From Desulfobacteraceae bacterium (lineage in GTDB: Bacteria > Desulfobacterota > Desulfobacteria > Desulfobacterales > Desulfobacteraceae): a stretch of DNA of 64,000 nucleotides. Numbering within the stretch: position 1 is the stretch's first letter; the number at the start of each line of letters is the position of its first letter. Where the stretch lies: the NCBI GenBank assembly GCA_016744295.1, contig JADGEQ010000025.1:1-64000 (forward strand). Direction: 5' to 3'. Positions 19,563-30,124 of the stretch are shown here, one piece after another. The notes beneath the pieces were generated by a model. That model searched no databases and was not told the origin of the DNA. It worked only from the letters and a program-made list of their open reading frames with translations. Both the position numbers and the translations under genes were made by a program.

Positions 19563-22053
19563 GGCTGATTCGCTTGATGACTTCATCCTGGAGTTCCTTT
19601 CCAATACTGGTGAAATAGGCATTATAACCGGTGATTCTGACCAGAAGATGCCGGTGATCCCCGGGATTTTTCTGGGCGTCCAACAGCCGAGCGGGATCCA
19701 GCATATTGATTTGCAGGGCTGTTCCCCCGTTTTCATTGTACCCTTTTAAAAAAGAGATGAACTTATTCTTGTGACTGGGGTCCTTTAATATGGACGGATT
19801 AAAGGTGATGGTGTGACTGGCCCCATTGGGAAGGTCATTGATAAATTCCTTAAAATCTCCGGTTTTTTGTCTGGTTTTTCCCCCCAAAACCTTGCCCACT
19901 GAATTTGAATTGGCGGTGGGACCTTTGATATCCGCCCCGTTTGAGGGACAAATGGCATTGGAAAGAAATTGTCCCCTTTTTCTGCCATCGGCACTGGCTG
20001 CCATGACATGGCCGTCGGCTGCCCAATAATTCCAACTGAGCATTCCCGGCCGAAACTGCCGCTTGGTGGAAATGGTTTTATGTTTCCAGGTTTCATCACA
20101 AAAAAGCATCATCACCTGTCTGGCCAGCGAGTCGGCCTGGTCATCATCCCTGCCATACTTGGGTGCCCGGTTCCTGGCTTTTGCCTGGAGAATTTCATGC
20201 CCTTCCCAATTGTCCTTCAGGGCCTGGGTCAATTGGGCCAGGGAACAGGCCTTTTCATCAAAAACCAAATACGCAATGGCCAAAAGGGAATCCACGGTTG
20301 TGGCATAGGTAACCGCCTCCAGGGTGGTAAAGTTGACTTCAGCCCCTCCCTGGGTGACATCACGGCCCTTTTCCATACACCCTTTCACCAGGCAGGACAG
20401 ATAGGGCGTGGCAAAATAGGAATTTCGCAGGGATTCGGACAATTCGTAAAGATCCGCACATTTTTTGATGATAAAGGCAGTCTGGACCTTAAAGGCATCC
20501 CAAAAAGCGTCAAAGGTGTTAAATTTGTTGGGGTTCCCTGTGTCCGGCCCGGCCTGCTTTGCTTTTTCCGGTTTTCCGGTCATGGGGTCCACATAGGGAT
20601 TCAGATCTTTACCCCGGGTTAGGACCAACTCAACCGCCTTTAAAAGGTTGAGGTTATTGTCCACGGTTCCGGACCGGTCATTTCCCTGCATGGTATTTTC
20701 CAGACATCCCACCGGGGCATAGTCGTGAACATTGATTTCATTGATGAGGTCGGTGACATCCCCCTTTTGCCCCTGGCCCACCATCCCGGCCATGGAACGT
20801 TCGTCAAAGTTCAACAAAAAAGGCGCTCCGTCAGCCCCAGCGATCATGTCAACGCAAAGGTCGTAGAGTTTTTCCGGGGTATTTCGATGAAGCCTCACAT
20901 TGGGCTTGGGTTCTAGGATGGGAGACAATTCATCAATTACTTCGAGTATCATATAGGTCAACTCATTGGTCAAATCCTTGCCCCTAGGCCCCATGCCGGA
21001 AAGGGTCACCAGTTGGCCAAACCCGGCCGTGATTCCCTGGTTTCCGCATCTGATGGTGGCATCATAGGCGGTGTTGCAATGGATCCAGAAACATTTCAAA
21101 ATTTCCTTGGCAAAATTCCGGTCCATCCCGTCGGCTTTTGAGCGTTCCCAATAGGGCAGCAGATATTGGTCGATCCTTCCCAAAGAGACCCCGGGGCCGG
21201 GGTAATTCTCATCGCTCATCACCAGCATGTGGTTGATCCAGAGCGCTTGAACCGCCTCCCAGAAATCATTTGCCGGTTCCCAGGGCACCCGGTTTAAAAT
21301 CTGGGTCATCTGGTCCAGTTCTTTTTGCCGGATCGGATCGGCTTCTTTTTCCGACAAATTTTTGCACAATAGGCTGTATTTACCCGCCAATTCACCGGCC
21401 ATTTGGCTTGCCGTCATCATGGCCCTGAGTTGGGACCCTTTGGAACCTTTTTTTTCTGTTTCTCCCAAAGAATTCAATTTTTCTGTTAGCTCACTGGCAA
21501 TCCCCTTCCAGCCGATTTTCAATGCCCTTTCATGGCCGGGTATGAGATGACCGCTGGTGGCTCCGGCATTTCCATACCCATGGTCATGGAACCATTTCAC
21601 CCTGGCCCTGACCCCATCTTTACCCAGAATTTTCCCGTTATAGTCGGCCTGTTCCTTCTCATCCAGGCACATGGAGGTGAGGATATTAAATCGGCCCCCG
21701 GCAATCAGGTCTCCCGGCAAAATTTCCTGGGGCAGATGATTCACCATCACCTCTTTCACAAAAAAAGCCCTGCGCTCGGCAATGCCCTTGTCCCAAAAAT
21801 CAGGTTTAATTGGGATCCGCCTTGCCGCCTGGGCGTACCCTCCCCGCATTACGTCAAACATCAGATAGGTTTCAGGGACAATATAATAGGTAAATTCATG
21901 GTATTGGAGATCCCAGGGGGTTCCCGTGGACCAGACAGTATACTCGTTATTCCATTTCCGCTTATTTCCCAAAAAATAGTAATCCCTGAGCCATTGGATT
22001 CGTTGGGAATTTTTCTTCCGGGTCTTTTCTTTCCTGGTAATTGTCTGGTTCAT
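19549..22053 (-). CDS. glycyl-radical enzyme (PFL-like family), substrate unknown
   Basis: C-terminal glycyl radical loop VRITGYNAYF; active-site loop YAPVGCLENTMQGND; followed by activase. Confidence 0.92.
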   Translation of the reverse strand: MNQTITRKEKTRKKNSQRIQWLRDYYFLGNKRKWNNEYTVWSTGTPWDLQYHEFTYYIVPETYLMFDVMRGGYAQAARRIPIKPDFWDKGIAERRAFFVKEVMVNHLPQEILPGDLIAGGRFNILTSMCLDEKEQADYNGKILGKDGVRARVKWFHDHGYGNAGATSGHLIPGHERALKIGWKGIASELTEKLNSLGETEKKGSKGSQLRAMMTASQMAGELAGKYSLLCKNLSEKEADPIRQKELDQMTQILNRVPWEPANDFWEAVQALWINHMLVMSDENYPGPGVSLGRIDQYLLPYWERSKADGMDRNFAKEILKCFWIHCNTAYDATIRCGNQGITAGFGQLVTLSGMGPRGKDLTNELTYMILEVIDELSPILEPKPNVRLHRNTPEKLYDLCVDMIAGADGAPFLLNFDERSMAGMVGQGQKGDVTDLINEINVHDYAPVGCLENTMQGNDRSGTVDNNLNLLKAVELVLTRGKDLNPYVDPMTGKPEKAKQAGPDTGNPNKFNTFDAFWDAFKVQTAFIIKKCADLYELSESLRNSYFATPYLSCLVKGCMEKGRDVTQGGAEVNFTTLEAVTYATTVDSLLAIAYLVFDEKACSLAQLTQALKDNWEGHEILQAKARNRAPKYGRDDDQADSLARQVMMLFCDETWKHKTISTKRQFRPGMLSWNYWAADGHVMAASADGRKRGQFLSNAICPSNGADIKGPTANSNSVGKVLGGKTRQKTGDFKEFINDLPNGASHTITFNPSILKDPSHKNKFISFLKGYNENGGTALQINMLDPARLLDAQKNPGDHRHLLVRITGYNAYFTSIGKELQDEVIKRISHGNF

Positions 22054-22065
22054 GGGTAACTCCCT

Positions 22066-22779
22066 TTATTTTTTTAAAATTGACCTGAGATGTTTTTCGC
22101 CATGTAACAATAATGTCTTTGCATATTTACGGGCCTTTTCCGGTGATTGGGTCTCAATGGCCCGGACAATTTTGGTGTGGTGTTCAAGGACCCAGGGGAT
22201 CACCGACCCATCGGTAAAAAATTTTATGGTCAGACTGATGTAGAATTGTTTAAGAGAGTTAAGCAGCAGGGGATAGACCAGATTATCCGAAGCAATTGAG
22301 ATGAGATGATGGAACTCAAAATCAAGGAGGGCAATCTCTTTTAAATTTTTAGGATCGATGCATTTTTCTTTGTTAAGGATCTCCTTAAATTCTACTATTT
22401 GGCTCTCGGAGCGGTTTCTAGCCGCAAGCCCGGCATTTTCAATTTCAAACAGCATCCGCATATCCAGCATACTGGAGAGCAGATGTCCAGATACCTGGCC
22501 GTCACTATACTCAAACAAGGACGTGAGTACAAAAAGAGATCCTTCCTTCCGATAATCATTTATCACTGACCCCCGACGGGGGGTCATGGTGACAAGGCCC
22601 TTTGATACCAGATTTACAAGGCCTTCATGGACCACGGGTCGGCTCACCTTCAGTATCCGGGCAAGCTCCCTTTCCGGGGGCAATCTTTCCCCTATTTTAA
22701 AATGTCCCGAAAAAATCAACCGCTCAAATTTTTGAATGAATATGTCCCGTAAACTATCAGACTGGATCGGTTCGATCAT
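22066..22779 (-). CDS. GntR/FadR-family transcriptional regulator
   Basis: GERLPPERELARILKVSRPVVHEGLVNLVSKGLV wHTH plus FCD-type helical C-terminus. Confidence 0.92.
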   Translation of the reverse strand: MIEPIQSDSLRDIFIQKFERLIFSGHFKIGERLPPERELARILKVSRPVVHEGLVNLVSKGLVTMTPRRGSVINDYRKEGSLFVLTSLFEYSDGQVSGHLLSSMLDMRMLFEIENAGLAARNRSESQIVEFKEILNKEKCIDPKNLKEIALLDFEFHHLISIASDNLVYPLLLNSLKQFYISLTIKFFTDGSVIPWVLEHHTKIVRAIETQSPEKARKYAKTLLLHGEKHLRSILKK

Positions 22780-22822
22780 TGAATCTCCTTTGGAATCTTC
22801 TGTCAGCTCTGTTTTTTATGGC

Positions 22823-22839
22823 TGGTGGTATTACCACCA
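22823..22839. promoter_or_regulatory. candidate FadR-type operator upstream of the regulator-GRE operon
   Basis: Perfect dyad TGGTGGTA-T-TACCACCA, 44 bp upstream of the regulator start. Confidence 0.6.
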
Positions 22840-23078
22840 TTAAACAAATAACCGGAGAAGTCAAGAAAAAATACCTGAGTGCCGGTTCTATCCTTTTGGG
22901 GGGTGGGTCGAGCAGGCGTAACAGAAAACCTTCGTCAAGGGTAAATTGGACCTAATGTTTTAATTTTTTGATTTATAAGGATTTCTGATGTATGAATTTA
23001 ATTGTCTGTGGCATTTGAACGGTTAATAACGCAAGAGACATTGGTGGCAAATCATTCTGAAGTTACAATTTTTAAAAA

Positions 23079-24224
23079 TTGGAGACTTTTCCATTGGCCA
23101 AAAAACCGACCTATGAGGAGCTAGAAAAAAGAGTTCAGGAATTAGAGAATACAGCGTCTGGACAAAAACTGGTGGAAGAAAAATTATATGAAAAGATGCA
23201 TTTCAGTCAAACTTTGCTTCAGGCTGCTCCAGTCTTTTTTGTGGCGATAAACGCCCAAGGCAAAACAATAATTGCAAATGAAACCATGCTAGATTCTCTT
23301 GGATACAAACAGGAAGAAATTGTTGGAAAAGATTATCTGACAACTTTCGTTCCGGAAAAAAATCGTGAAGAATTATCCAAAATATTTTATAAATTGATTC
23401 GACTAAATAAACCCACTTTAAATGAAAATTATATTCTGACCAAAGATGGTAAGGAAATTTTAATCGAATGGCATGGAAGATCTATTTTTAATAAAAAAAA
23501 CGAATTTCTCTATTTTATTGGCTTAGGAATAGATGTAACCGAACGAAGACAGGCAGAAAAAGAACTCAAAAGAGAAAGAGAAGCCCTGTCAATGATTTTA
23601 GAGAGTACCCCCCATGGTATAGCATTGGTAGATCATGGGGACAACTATCGTTATTTGAATCCATATTACACTAAAATAACCGGATACACACTTGAGGATA
23701 TTCCATCTAAAGAAAAATGGTTTGAAAAAGCGTATCCCGATGAAAATTCACGAAAAAAAGCCATTGAAGCATGGAATAAAGATAAAAATATTCGTAGTGA
23801 TAAAGTTGGAAAACATCGAGAGTTCAAAATCAAATGTAAAAATGGGGATACCAAACATATCGAATTTCGGACTTCTTTCCAGAAGAATCAAATGATTACC
23901 GTTTTAACGGATGTGACCCTAAGGAAAGAATCCGAAGAAATGGTCAGGGATAAAGATCGCCTGCAAGGGGCGCTTGAACTTTCTGGAGCTGTTTGTCATG
24001 AAATGACCCAGCCCCTGATGAGCGTTCTAGGATATTTTGACCTTATGCTGATTGATATGCCTGTGGATGACCTAAATTATTCAAAAATTGGTAAAATCCA
24101 AATACAATTAGAGCGAATGTCAAATATTACAAAAAAAATGATGGAGATATCAAGATACCAGACGAAAGATTATCTTAATGGGAAAATCATAGATTTGGCT
24201 GGAATATCAATATCAGAAAAATAA
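23079..24224 (+). CDS. PAS-PAS-HisKA protein without a HATPase domain (TTG start)
   Basis: Two PAS/PAC units; H-box GAVCHEMTQPLMSVLGYFDLM; ORF ends shortly after the dimerisation helices. Confidence 0.82.
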   Translation: METFPLAKKPTYEELEKRVQELENTASGQKLVEEKLYEKMHFSQTLLQAAPVFFVAINAQGKTIIANETMLDSLGYKQEEIVGKDYLTTFVPEKNREELSKIFYKLIRLNKPTLNENYILTKDGKEILIEWHGRSIFNKKNEFLYFIGLGIDVTERRQAEKELKREREALSMILESTPHGIALVDHGDNYRYLNPYYTKITGYTLEDIPSKEKWFEKAYPDENSRKKAIEAWNKDKNIRSDKVGKHREFKIKCKNGDTKHIEFRTSFQKNQMITVLTDVTLRKESEEMVRDKDRLQGALELSGAVCHEMTQPLMSVLGYFDLMLIDMPVDDLNYSKIGKIQIQLERMSNITKKMMEISRYQTKDYLNGKIIDLAGISISEK

Positions 24225-24283
24225 GATTAGCCGAATACGGAATTGCTTTTATGGAGATCGGTTCGTGGCATGGGCCATTGAAG

Positions 24284-25018
24284 CTAAAATTCATATTTTT
24301 TCTTGAGATTTTCCATAAAACCATCATTTTTCATCTTTTTCAGAACGGCTGAAAATTTTCTTGCCCAGCCCTTATTGGACTGTTTTTCCTTTATCTTTGA
24401 AAATGCAACATATGTCGGGCTTGTGAAAATAACATAATCCTGTATTTTGAACTTATTTTTCATGTCGAGTTTCTCATACCAATATTTGGCCACACGTTCA
24501 TCCATCACGACAAAATGTGTTCTGCCGACCGCCAACTTTTTGAGTAAGGCTTCATTTGTGTTCCCTAGGTCTTTGATAATCCAGTCACAATTATCAAATT
24601 CTTTTCCATATGAGCTTCCCCGGTATACACCTATCGTTTTTCCCTTCAGATCTTCCATTTTTATAACATCAATATCACTCTCTCTTTTTGCTATCAGAAT
24701 CATTTTCACGCTATTGATATGTTCATCCGGATAATTTAGGTATTTTAGTCGTTCGTTATTTTTAAAAAGGGAAAAGATCGCATCTGTCCTACCATGCTTC
24801 ACATATCCCAGCGCCCGTTGCCAGGGCAACTGACGGAACTTGGGTGTTATATGAAGTCGATTACACGCTTCCTGAAGAATTATGATATTTATCCCTATTT
24901 CTGAACGCTCTTCAAGATATTCAAATGGTGGAAACTCACTAAACACAAATTCCAGTGTCTCCGCCTCTAGGATAAAGGAGACATTCATGAACAGCACACA
25001 CCAAAATACAAATTTCAT
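24284..25018 (-). CDS. periplasmic substrate-binding protein, family 3-like
   Basis: Signal peptide; FPPFEYLEERSEIGINIIILQEACNRL...GKTIGVYRGSSYG. Confidence 0.85.
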   Translation of the reverse strand: MKFVFWCVLFMNVSFILEAETLEFVFSEFPPFEYLEERSEIGINIIILQEACNRLHITPKFRQLPWQRALGYVKHGRTDAIFSLFKNNERLKYLNYPDEHINSVKMILIAKRESDIDVIKMEDLKGKTIGVYRGSSYGKEFDNCDWIIKDLGNTNEALLKKLAVGRTHFVVMDERVAKYWYEKLDMKNKFKIQDYVIFTSPTYVAFSKIKEKQSNKGWARKFSAVLKKMKNDGFMENLKKKYEF

Positions 25019-25299
25019 AACGAAAGATCCTTTTTGTGAAAAACTCTTGAAAATAGATGAGAGTATTTCTGGATGCCGTCTACAGGATTTTATGTGCCTT
25101 TACAAACCATGACCATAGCTTCAGTTAATTGAGTAAAATTAATTTTAATACTATATAGGGCCGATGGTAATAAAGCAATTACTCGTATTCAAAATTCTGT
25201 TATCCTTAAGAATTCAGGCTTCTTCTCCAAGTCCTGGGTAGGAATTCAGACCGCATCGTCACGAAAAATATGATAATGGAATACCAATAAAACGATGTG

Positions 25300-26658
25300 T
25301 TAGGTTGTTGTCAGAGCTTTTTTCCGGTCTTTTTTGGCTGCCCGTGCTTTTTCAAAGGCTTCCTTTGGAAAGGTTTCCTTTAAAAAAAGAGCACAGATAA
25401 ATTGAAGAATTGCACTTCCGGTTAAAAATGCAAAAACCATGGTGTAACCGGTAACAGGATATGTACCATCGGGCGTACGTCCGAATTCGTCAAGAATATT
25501 ACCGATAATAGCCATGAATACGGCACCGCCTAAAAAAGGGAAAAAATTTCCGATGGCTACAGAGGTTCCAGCAATTTGAACAGGATAGAGTTCTTTCAAG
25601 GTTGTAAAGGCGACCACCATTGTACAGGCGGAGAAAGAAGTGAAAAAAATAATGACACCGTACAAAGTCGGAATCGGAAGACCGGAAGGGTTCAGCCATA
25701 AGAAAGAAAACAAGGCGCACAGGCAGGCAGTACAGAAGATCATGTTTTTTTTTCGGCTTTGGAAAATATTATCGGAAACAGACGCCATGAGAGGGCTTCC
25801 CACGATCATTGTACAGGCTATCATGCTGAGGACGGCTCCAGCCTGGGGCTTGGTCAATCCATACACATCCATAAAATACGGACCTGCCCAGAGTCCACCA
25901 AACGCAAAAAAGGTGCCTGCATTGCAAAAGAACCAGAGAGCAAGGGGATAAAACCCTGGTTCCCTTATAACCAGCTTAACCCCTTGGCCTAATGGTATTG
26001 GTTTTAGTTTTTGGGGAGGCGGATGGTCGGTTCTGAAATTTTCTATTTCGGCAATGGAAGGCCATCCTTTTTCTGTGGGCGAATTTCGAACAAAAAACCA
26101 GATTACAAACACAAGAAGTCCGGTTGTGATGCCAATAGTTTGAAAAATAATCCTCCAGCCAAAGGCTTTTGCAAGCCAGCCGAGCCCGAAGGTCCCCAAC
26201 AGAACACCCATGCCGCCCAATGCAGTGATAATGCCTTGCATTTTTGCAAATTCTCTTATGGCAAACCATTCCGCTACAATTTTCATAATGGCAATAAAAA
26301 CGGCTGAAACCCCTAGCCCGACCAGACCTCGCCCAATCATAGCAACGCTAACTGTTGGGGCAAAACCAAAAATAAGGGCACCGAAGGCCGCAATTCCCAA
26401 GGAAAAGGATACAGTTTTCCGAGAGCCCACTGAATCGCAGAGCAAGCCGGCAGGGATCTGCATGGCCGCATAAACATAAAAGTAGATGGACGCCATCACC
26501 CCGATCATAGTGGCATTGCAGTTCAGGTCCAGCATAATGTCATTGGCGACGACGGCCACCGACATTTGATTGAAAAAGACAAGGACATAGGCTGCTCCGA
26601 AAGCAGAAAAAACGACCCACCTAAAACGCAGTACCCGATTCATCAACGTTTCATTCAT
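25300..26658 (-). CDS. MFS transporter
   Basis: About 12 TM segments; GLLCDSVGSRKTV loop motif. Confidence 0.9.
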   Translation of the reverse strand: MNETLMNRVLRFRWVVFSAFGAAYVLVFFNQMSVAVVANDIMLDLNCNATMIGVMASIYFYVYAAMQIPAGLLCDSVGSRKTVSFSLGIAAFGALIFGFAPTVSVAMIGRGLVGLGVSAVFIAIMKIVAEWFAIREFAKMQGIITALGGMGVLLGTFGLGWLAKAFGWRIIFQTIGITTGLLVFVIWFFVRNSPTEKGWPSIAEIENFRTDHPPPQKLKPIPLGQGVKLVIREPGFYPLALWFFCNAGTFFAFGGLWAGPYFMDVYGLTKPQAGAVLSMIACTMIVGSPLMASVSDNIFQSRKKNMIFCTACLCALFSFLWLNPSGLPIPTLYGVIIFFTSFSACTMVVAFTTLKELYPVQIAGTSVAIGNFFPFLGGAVFMAIIGNILDEFGRTPDGTYPVTGYTMVFAFLTGSAILQFICALFLKETFPKEAFEKARAAKKDRKKALTTT

Positions 26659-27199
26659 GGTTCACTCCTTTGTTCAACAACCGGAATTATTTTTTAAACT
26701 GCTTTAATCATTCGTGATCAAAATGGGTTGGTTCAACATAAGGTCTCGGTTGTTTTATCAAAAAAAAGACTAATCAACGATGAAATACATGTCAAGCGAT
26801 TTATTTAATTTTATTAGGCTTTTTTAGTGATGTGGCGAAGTGTTGAGGGTAAAATGGTAAATTTTATTAATTTATCATTGTTTATTGGCGAATGATCTTA
26901 ATTTTATTAAGTTCACAATTAATGTCTTCCATGAAATTTTGTCATCAACAGAGTCGGTCAGAAATATTATTACCCGATTATTTTTATAACGACATTTTTG
27001 CTCTCACTTTCGATTTCAGTAATGTGCTTTGTGACAAAGGATGGATTTGCCGCCTCCTATTATAGTGGCCAATTAATTAATATTTTTGCTGTTGCTTTTT
27101 CTTGCCGGGGATGATTAGCTCAGCTCACGTGATAATGAGCTCTTGACCGGATGAACCACAATTATTTCCAGTCGTATATCACTCAGATCTGCATGATCT

Positions 27200-28047
27200 G
27201 CGGTTTGAAAAAGTTGGTGAGCTTGGGCGTGTTTTCACCATGGTTTTAATCCTGTTTGGTGGCAGTTTTTTTGTGCCTGACAAATGGTATCATTAAATTT
27301 TTTGTGGAAGAATGGATCCGATCCGTTCTCGGGAGACAAAAATTGGACAATCAAATTAAAAAACTCGACGGCCATTATATAGTTTGTGGCTATGGCAGGA
27401 TAGGCCGACTGGTGACACAGTACTTGGTCCAGAAGTACATCAATGTGGTGGTCATCGAAAAGAACAGTAAGCATGAGGCTCACCTGGATGGAGATGGGGT
27501 CCTTTATCTGATCGGAGAGGCAGTTGATGAAAATGTGCTGATCCGGGCCGGTATAAAGCGGGCTTCCGGCATCATTGCAGCCCTAGGAACAGATGATGAG
27601 AATATTTTGCTTGTTCAGTTCGCCAGGCAATTGAATCCTGATATTTTTGTTGTGGCCCGTGCATCCCGGGAATCATCCAAGAAAATCCTGGAGAAAGCAG
27701 GTGCCCACAAGGTGATATCACCCTATGATATCGGTGCCCGGCGGATGGCCCATGCGATTTTGCGCCCCACGGTCATTAAATTTCTTGAAACCGCATTTAA
27801 TGATGAGTCAACTGAATTTCAGTTCGAGGAAATCCGTGTCAGGCAGGGAGCAACGCTTGCCAATGTAAGCTTAGTGGATTCCGGGATCCGGCAGAAGATG
27901 AATCTGATTGTCATTGCCATACAAGATAAAAAAGGGGAAATGCTGTTTAACCCGAAAGCAGATACAAAATTTGTCATTGGGGATACTATTGTCGTCATGG
28001 GAAGTGCCAAGAGCATTAAACAGCTTGAGAGCCTGATGCGGGGATAA
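27200..28047 (+). pseudogene. K+ channel/TrkA-N (RCK) gene with disrupted N-terminal pore region; intact RCK ORF from 27256 (TTG)
   Basis: Intact RCK part (HYIVCGYGRIGRLVTQYLV, TrkA-C). The channel-like FEKVGELGRVFTMVLILFGG lies just upstream in another frame (ATG 27240), so the gene appears frameshifted. Confidence 0.65.
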
Positions 28048-28072
28048 ACCATATTCGTTTTGTCTCCCGGGT

Positions 28073-30124
28073 TTAATCATCCTCCAGAGTTGACATCATT
28101 TGTTCCAGATATGACTGGGTGGTTGACAATTCTGAAAGGTAGGCGTCCAGAGCGGCATACTCTGCGGCCATGGCTTCATATTTTTTATCCAGGCGCTCCA
28201 TTTGTTGGTCATAATCTTTATTCAGGCGGGTGATTTGTTCGTCAATCATGTCGATTTCACTGTCGAGATAGCCGTTTGAAAGGGCATATTCCCCAATTTC
28301 CTCATTGAGGATATCGGCCAGGCCGGTTACGGAGTCAGACCCTAAAAGCAGTGCCTGGACCTGATCAAAATTTTCCGACAACTGCTGGCTTAAGATGGCC
28401 TCATCCAGGGTGATGGTGCCGTCCTGGTTGATTTCAATTCCCAAGTCCATAAGGCTTGTGATGTTGCCACCGGTATTTATTGGGGTGCTGAACAGGCTTT
28501 TGAGATCCTGTTCCAGAGACCTTGCCGTCGAACTCTGGGACAGTGTACCCCAGGTATCCGTGTCTTCGTCATAATCATCGTTTTCGTCAATTTCCGTGAT
28601 CAGGGTGTTGTAGGTTTCGACCAGGCTGGTAATTGCATCTTCCACAGTACCGGTACTGGCGTTCACACTGATGGTGGTCACGCCGGTGGCGTAGAGGGAC
28701 AGGGTCACCCCGTCAATGATGCCGGTCAGGCTCTGGTTATCCTGGCGCTGATAGGAAATCCCGTCCACCGTGACCTCGGCATTCAGGGAAGAGGATGCTG
28801 GCGTGATCTCCCGGGTTTCGGAAAACCCCAGTAGGGCTGATGCAGTACTATCGCTATCCCCCCACTGGATATTGAGACCTTCAAGTGTGCCGGCTTCTGC
28901 TAGGGTCATTTTTCCCGTATCGGTATCAATTTCGACTTGATAATCCTTTTCATTGCCATTGAGGCTGGATTCGTTTTCAAGGGCAGACTCAATAGCCCGG
29001 GCCAGTGCCTCCGGGGTCTCGTAATCCCCTGGGTCAATTTGGGCGGTGAGGCTTTGTCCATACCCCTCCCCTGCATCTTCCTGAAAGACAATGGTGTTGT
29101 TGGTTCCGTCAATGGTGACGGAACTGTCAAAGGAGATGGCCTGATCTCCGGTCATGGCATAGCCGCTGCCGTTTTTTTCAGTCAGGATCAGGTCCGGCGG
29201 TTCGCCAATGAGTGTTATCCGGGCGTCTTCACCACTATCGTCCGCTTCCAGAACCAGCTGATAGGGGGTGTCTCCGGTGCCTGTATTAATGATCTTGGCG
29301 GTAACACCGGGATTGTCTTCATCTTCATTGATCCTTTCGGCCAACCCTTCAAGGGTGGTTTCTGCCGGGACAGAAATCGTATACACCTCGCCATCCCCTG
29401 TTGAAAACGAGAGTTCAGACACTGGTGGGGCAAATCCCAAATCAGATCCTGAAACACTGACACGGTTAGCCTCCCCGGTTTCTCCGGAAGCGGCTTCGAT
29501 CCGGATGGCTGTTTTTCCGTCCTCGTCGGTATAGGTCGAGGCCGTGACCAGAACATTGCCGTCACTATCCTGGTTAGCCGCATCTGAATTTACGGCAGAC
29601 ACCAGGTCAGCCGCAGTCATGTCCCCGGTTCCGGTAATGGTAAAGACTTCAGGATCATCTTCAGGTCCATATTGGATATCAAGGGTTTCCCCTTCTGCCA
29701 GGACAACCTCTGTATCTTCGAATCCCCTGGTGGATTCCTGAACCGTGGGCACGTATACACAAGCTGTTTCTGATGATGTTTTTCCAGACATATAGGTGCT
29801 GGAGGAAGCCAGCCTGCTGGTTTCAATCCGGTGCGACCCGGTATCTGTACCGTCCAGGGCCGTGGCCGTGACCAGGTCTGTGTCTGGCACCGTCACCGAC
29901 CGATAAAGATAATTTGAAGACAAAGAAAGGCTCAGGCTATTGGTCTTCATGGAGAGCAACTGGTTGAGCACTGAGTTGAGCTGTGTTTTTACCGCTGTCT
30001 GCGCTTCCACTTTATCCTTCTTCAAACCAAGTATGGCTTCATCTGCCTCCCGCTGGACATCCAGCATCCCCTGGAGGTCTATGGATGACCCTATTCCTAA
30101 AGAAGTAATTGATCCGGTTGCCAT
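28073..30124 (-). CDS. fliD: flagellar filament capping protein FliD
   Basis: MATGSITSLGIGSSIDLQGMLD N-terminus; C-terminal YLDSEIDMIDEQITRLNKDYDQQMERLDKKYEAMAAEYAALDAYLSELSTTQSYLEQM. Confidence 0.93.
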   Translation of the reverse strand: MATGSITSLGIGSSIDLQGMLDVQREADEAILGLKKDKVEAQTAVKTQLNSVLNQLLSMKTNSLSLSLSSNYLYRSVTVPDTDLVTATALDGTDTGSHRIETSRLASSSTYMSGKTSSETACVYVPTVQESTRGFEDTEVVLAEGETLDIQYGPEDDPEVFTITGTGDMTAADLVSAVNSDAANQDSDGNVLVTASTYTDEDGKTAIRIEAASGETGEANRVSVSGSDLGFAPPVSELSFSTGDGEVYTISVPAETTLEGLAERINEDEDNPGVTAKIINTGTGDTPYQLVLEADDSGEDARITLIGEPPDLILTEKNGSGYAMTGDQAISFDSSVTIDGTNNTIVFQEDAGEGYGQSLTAQIDPGDYETPEALARAIESALENESSLNGNEKDYQVEIDTDTGKMTLAEAGTLEGLNIQWGDSDSTASALLGFSETREITPASSSLNAEVTVDGISYQRQDNQSLTGIIDGVTLSLYATGVTTISVNASTGTVEDAITSLVETYNTLITEIDENDDYDEDTDTWGTLSQSSTARSLEQDLKSLFSTPINTGGNITSLMDLGIEINQDGTITLDEAILSQQLSENFDQVQALLLGSDSVTGLADILNEEIGEYALSNGYLDSEIDMIDEQITRLNKDYDQQMERLDKKYEAMAAEYAALDAYLSELSTTQSYLEQMMSTLEDD

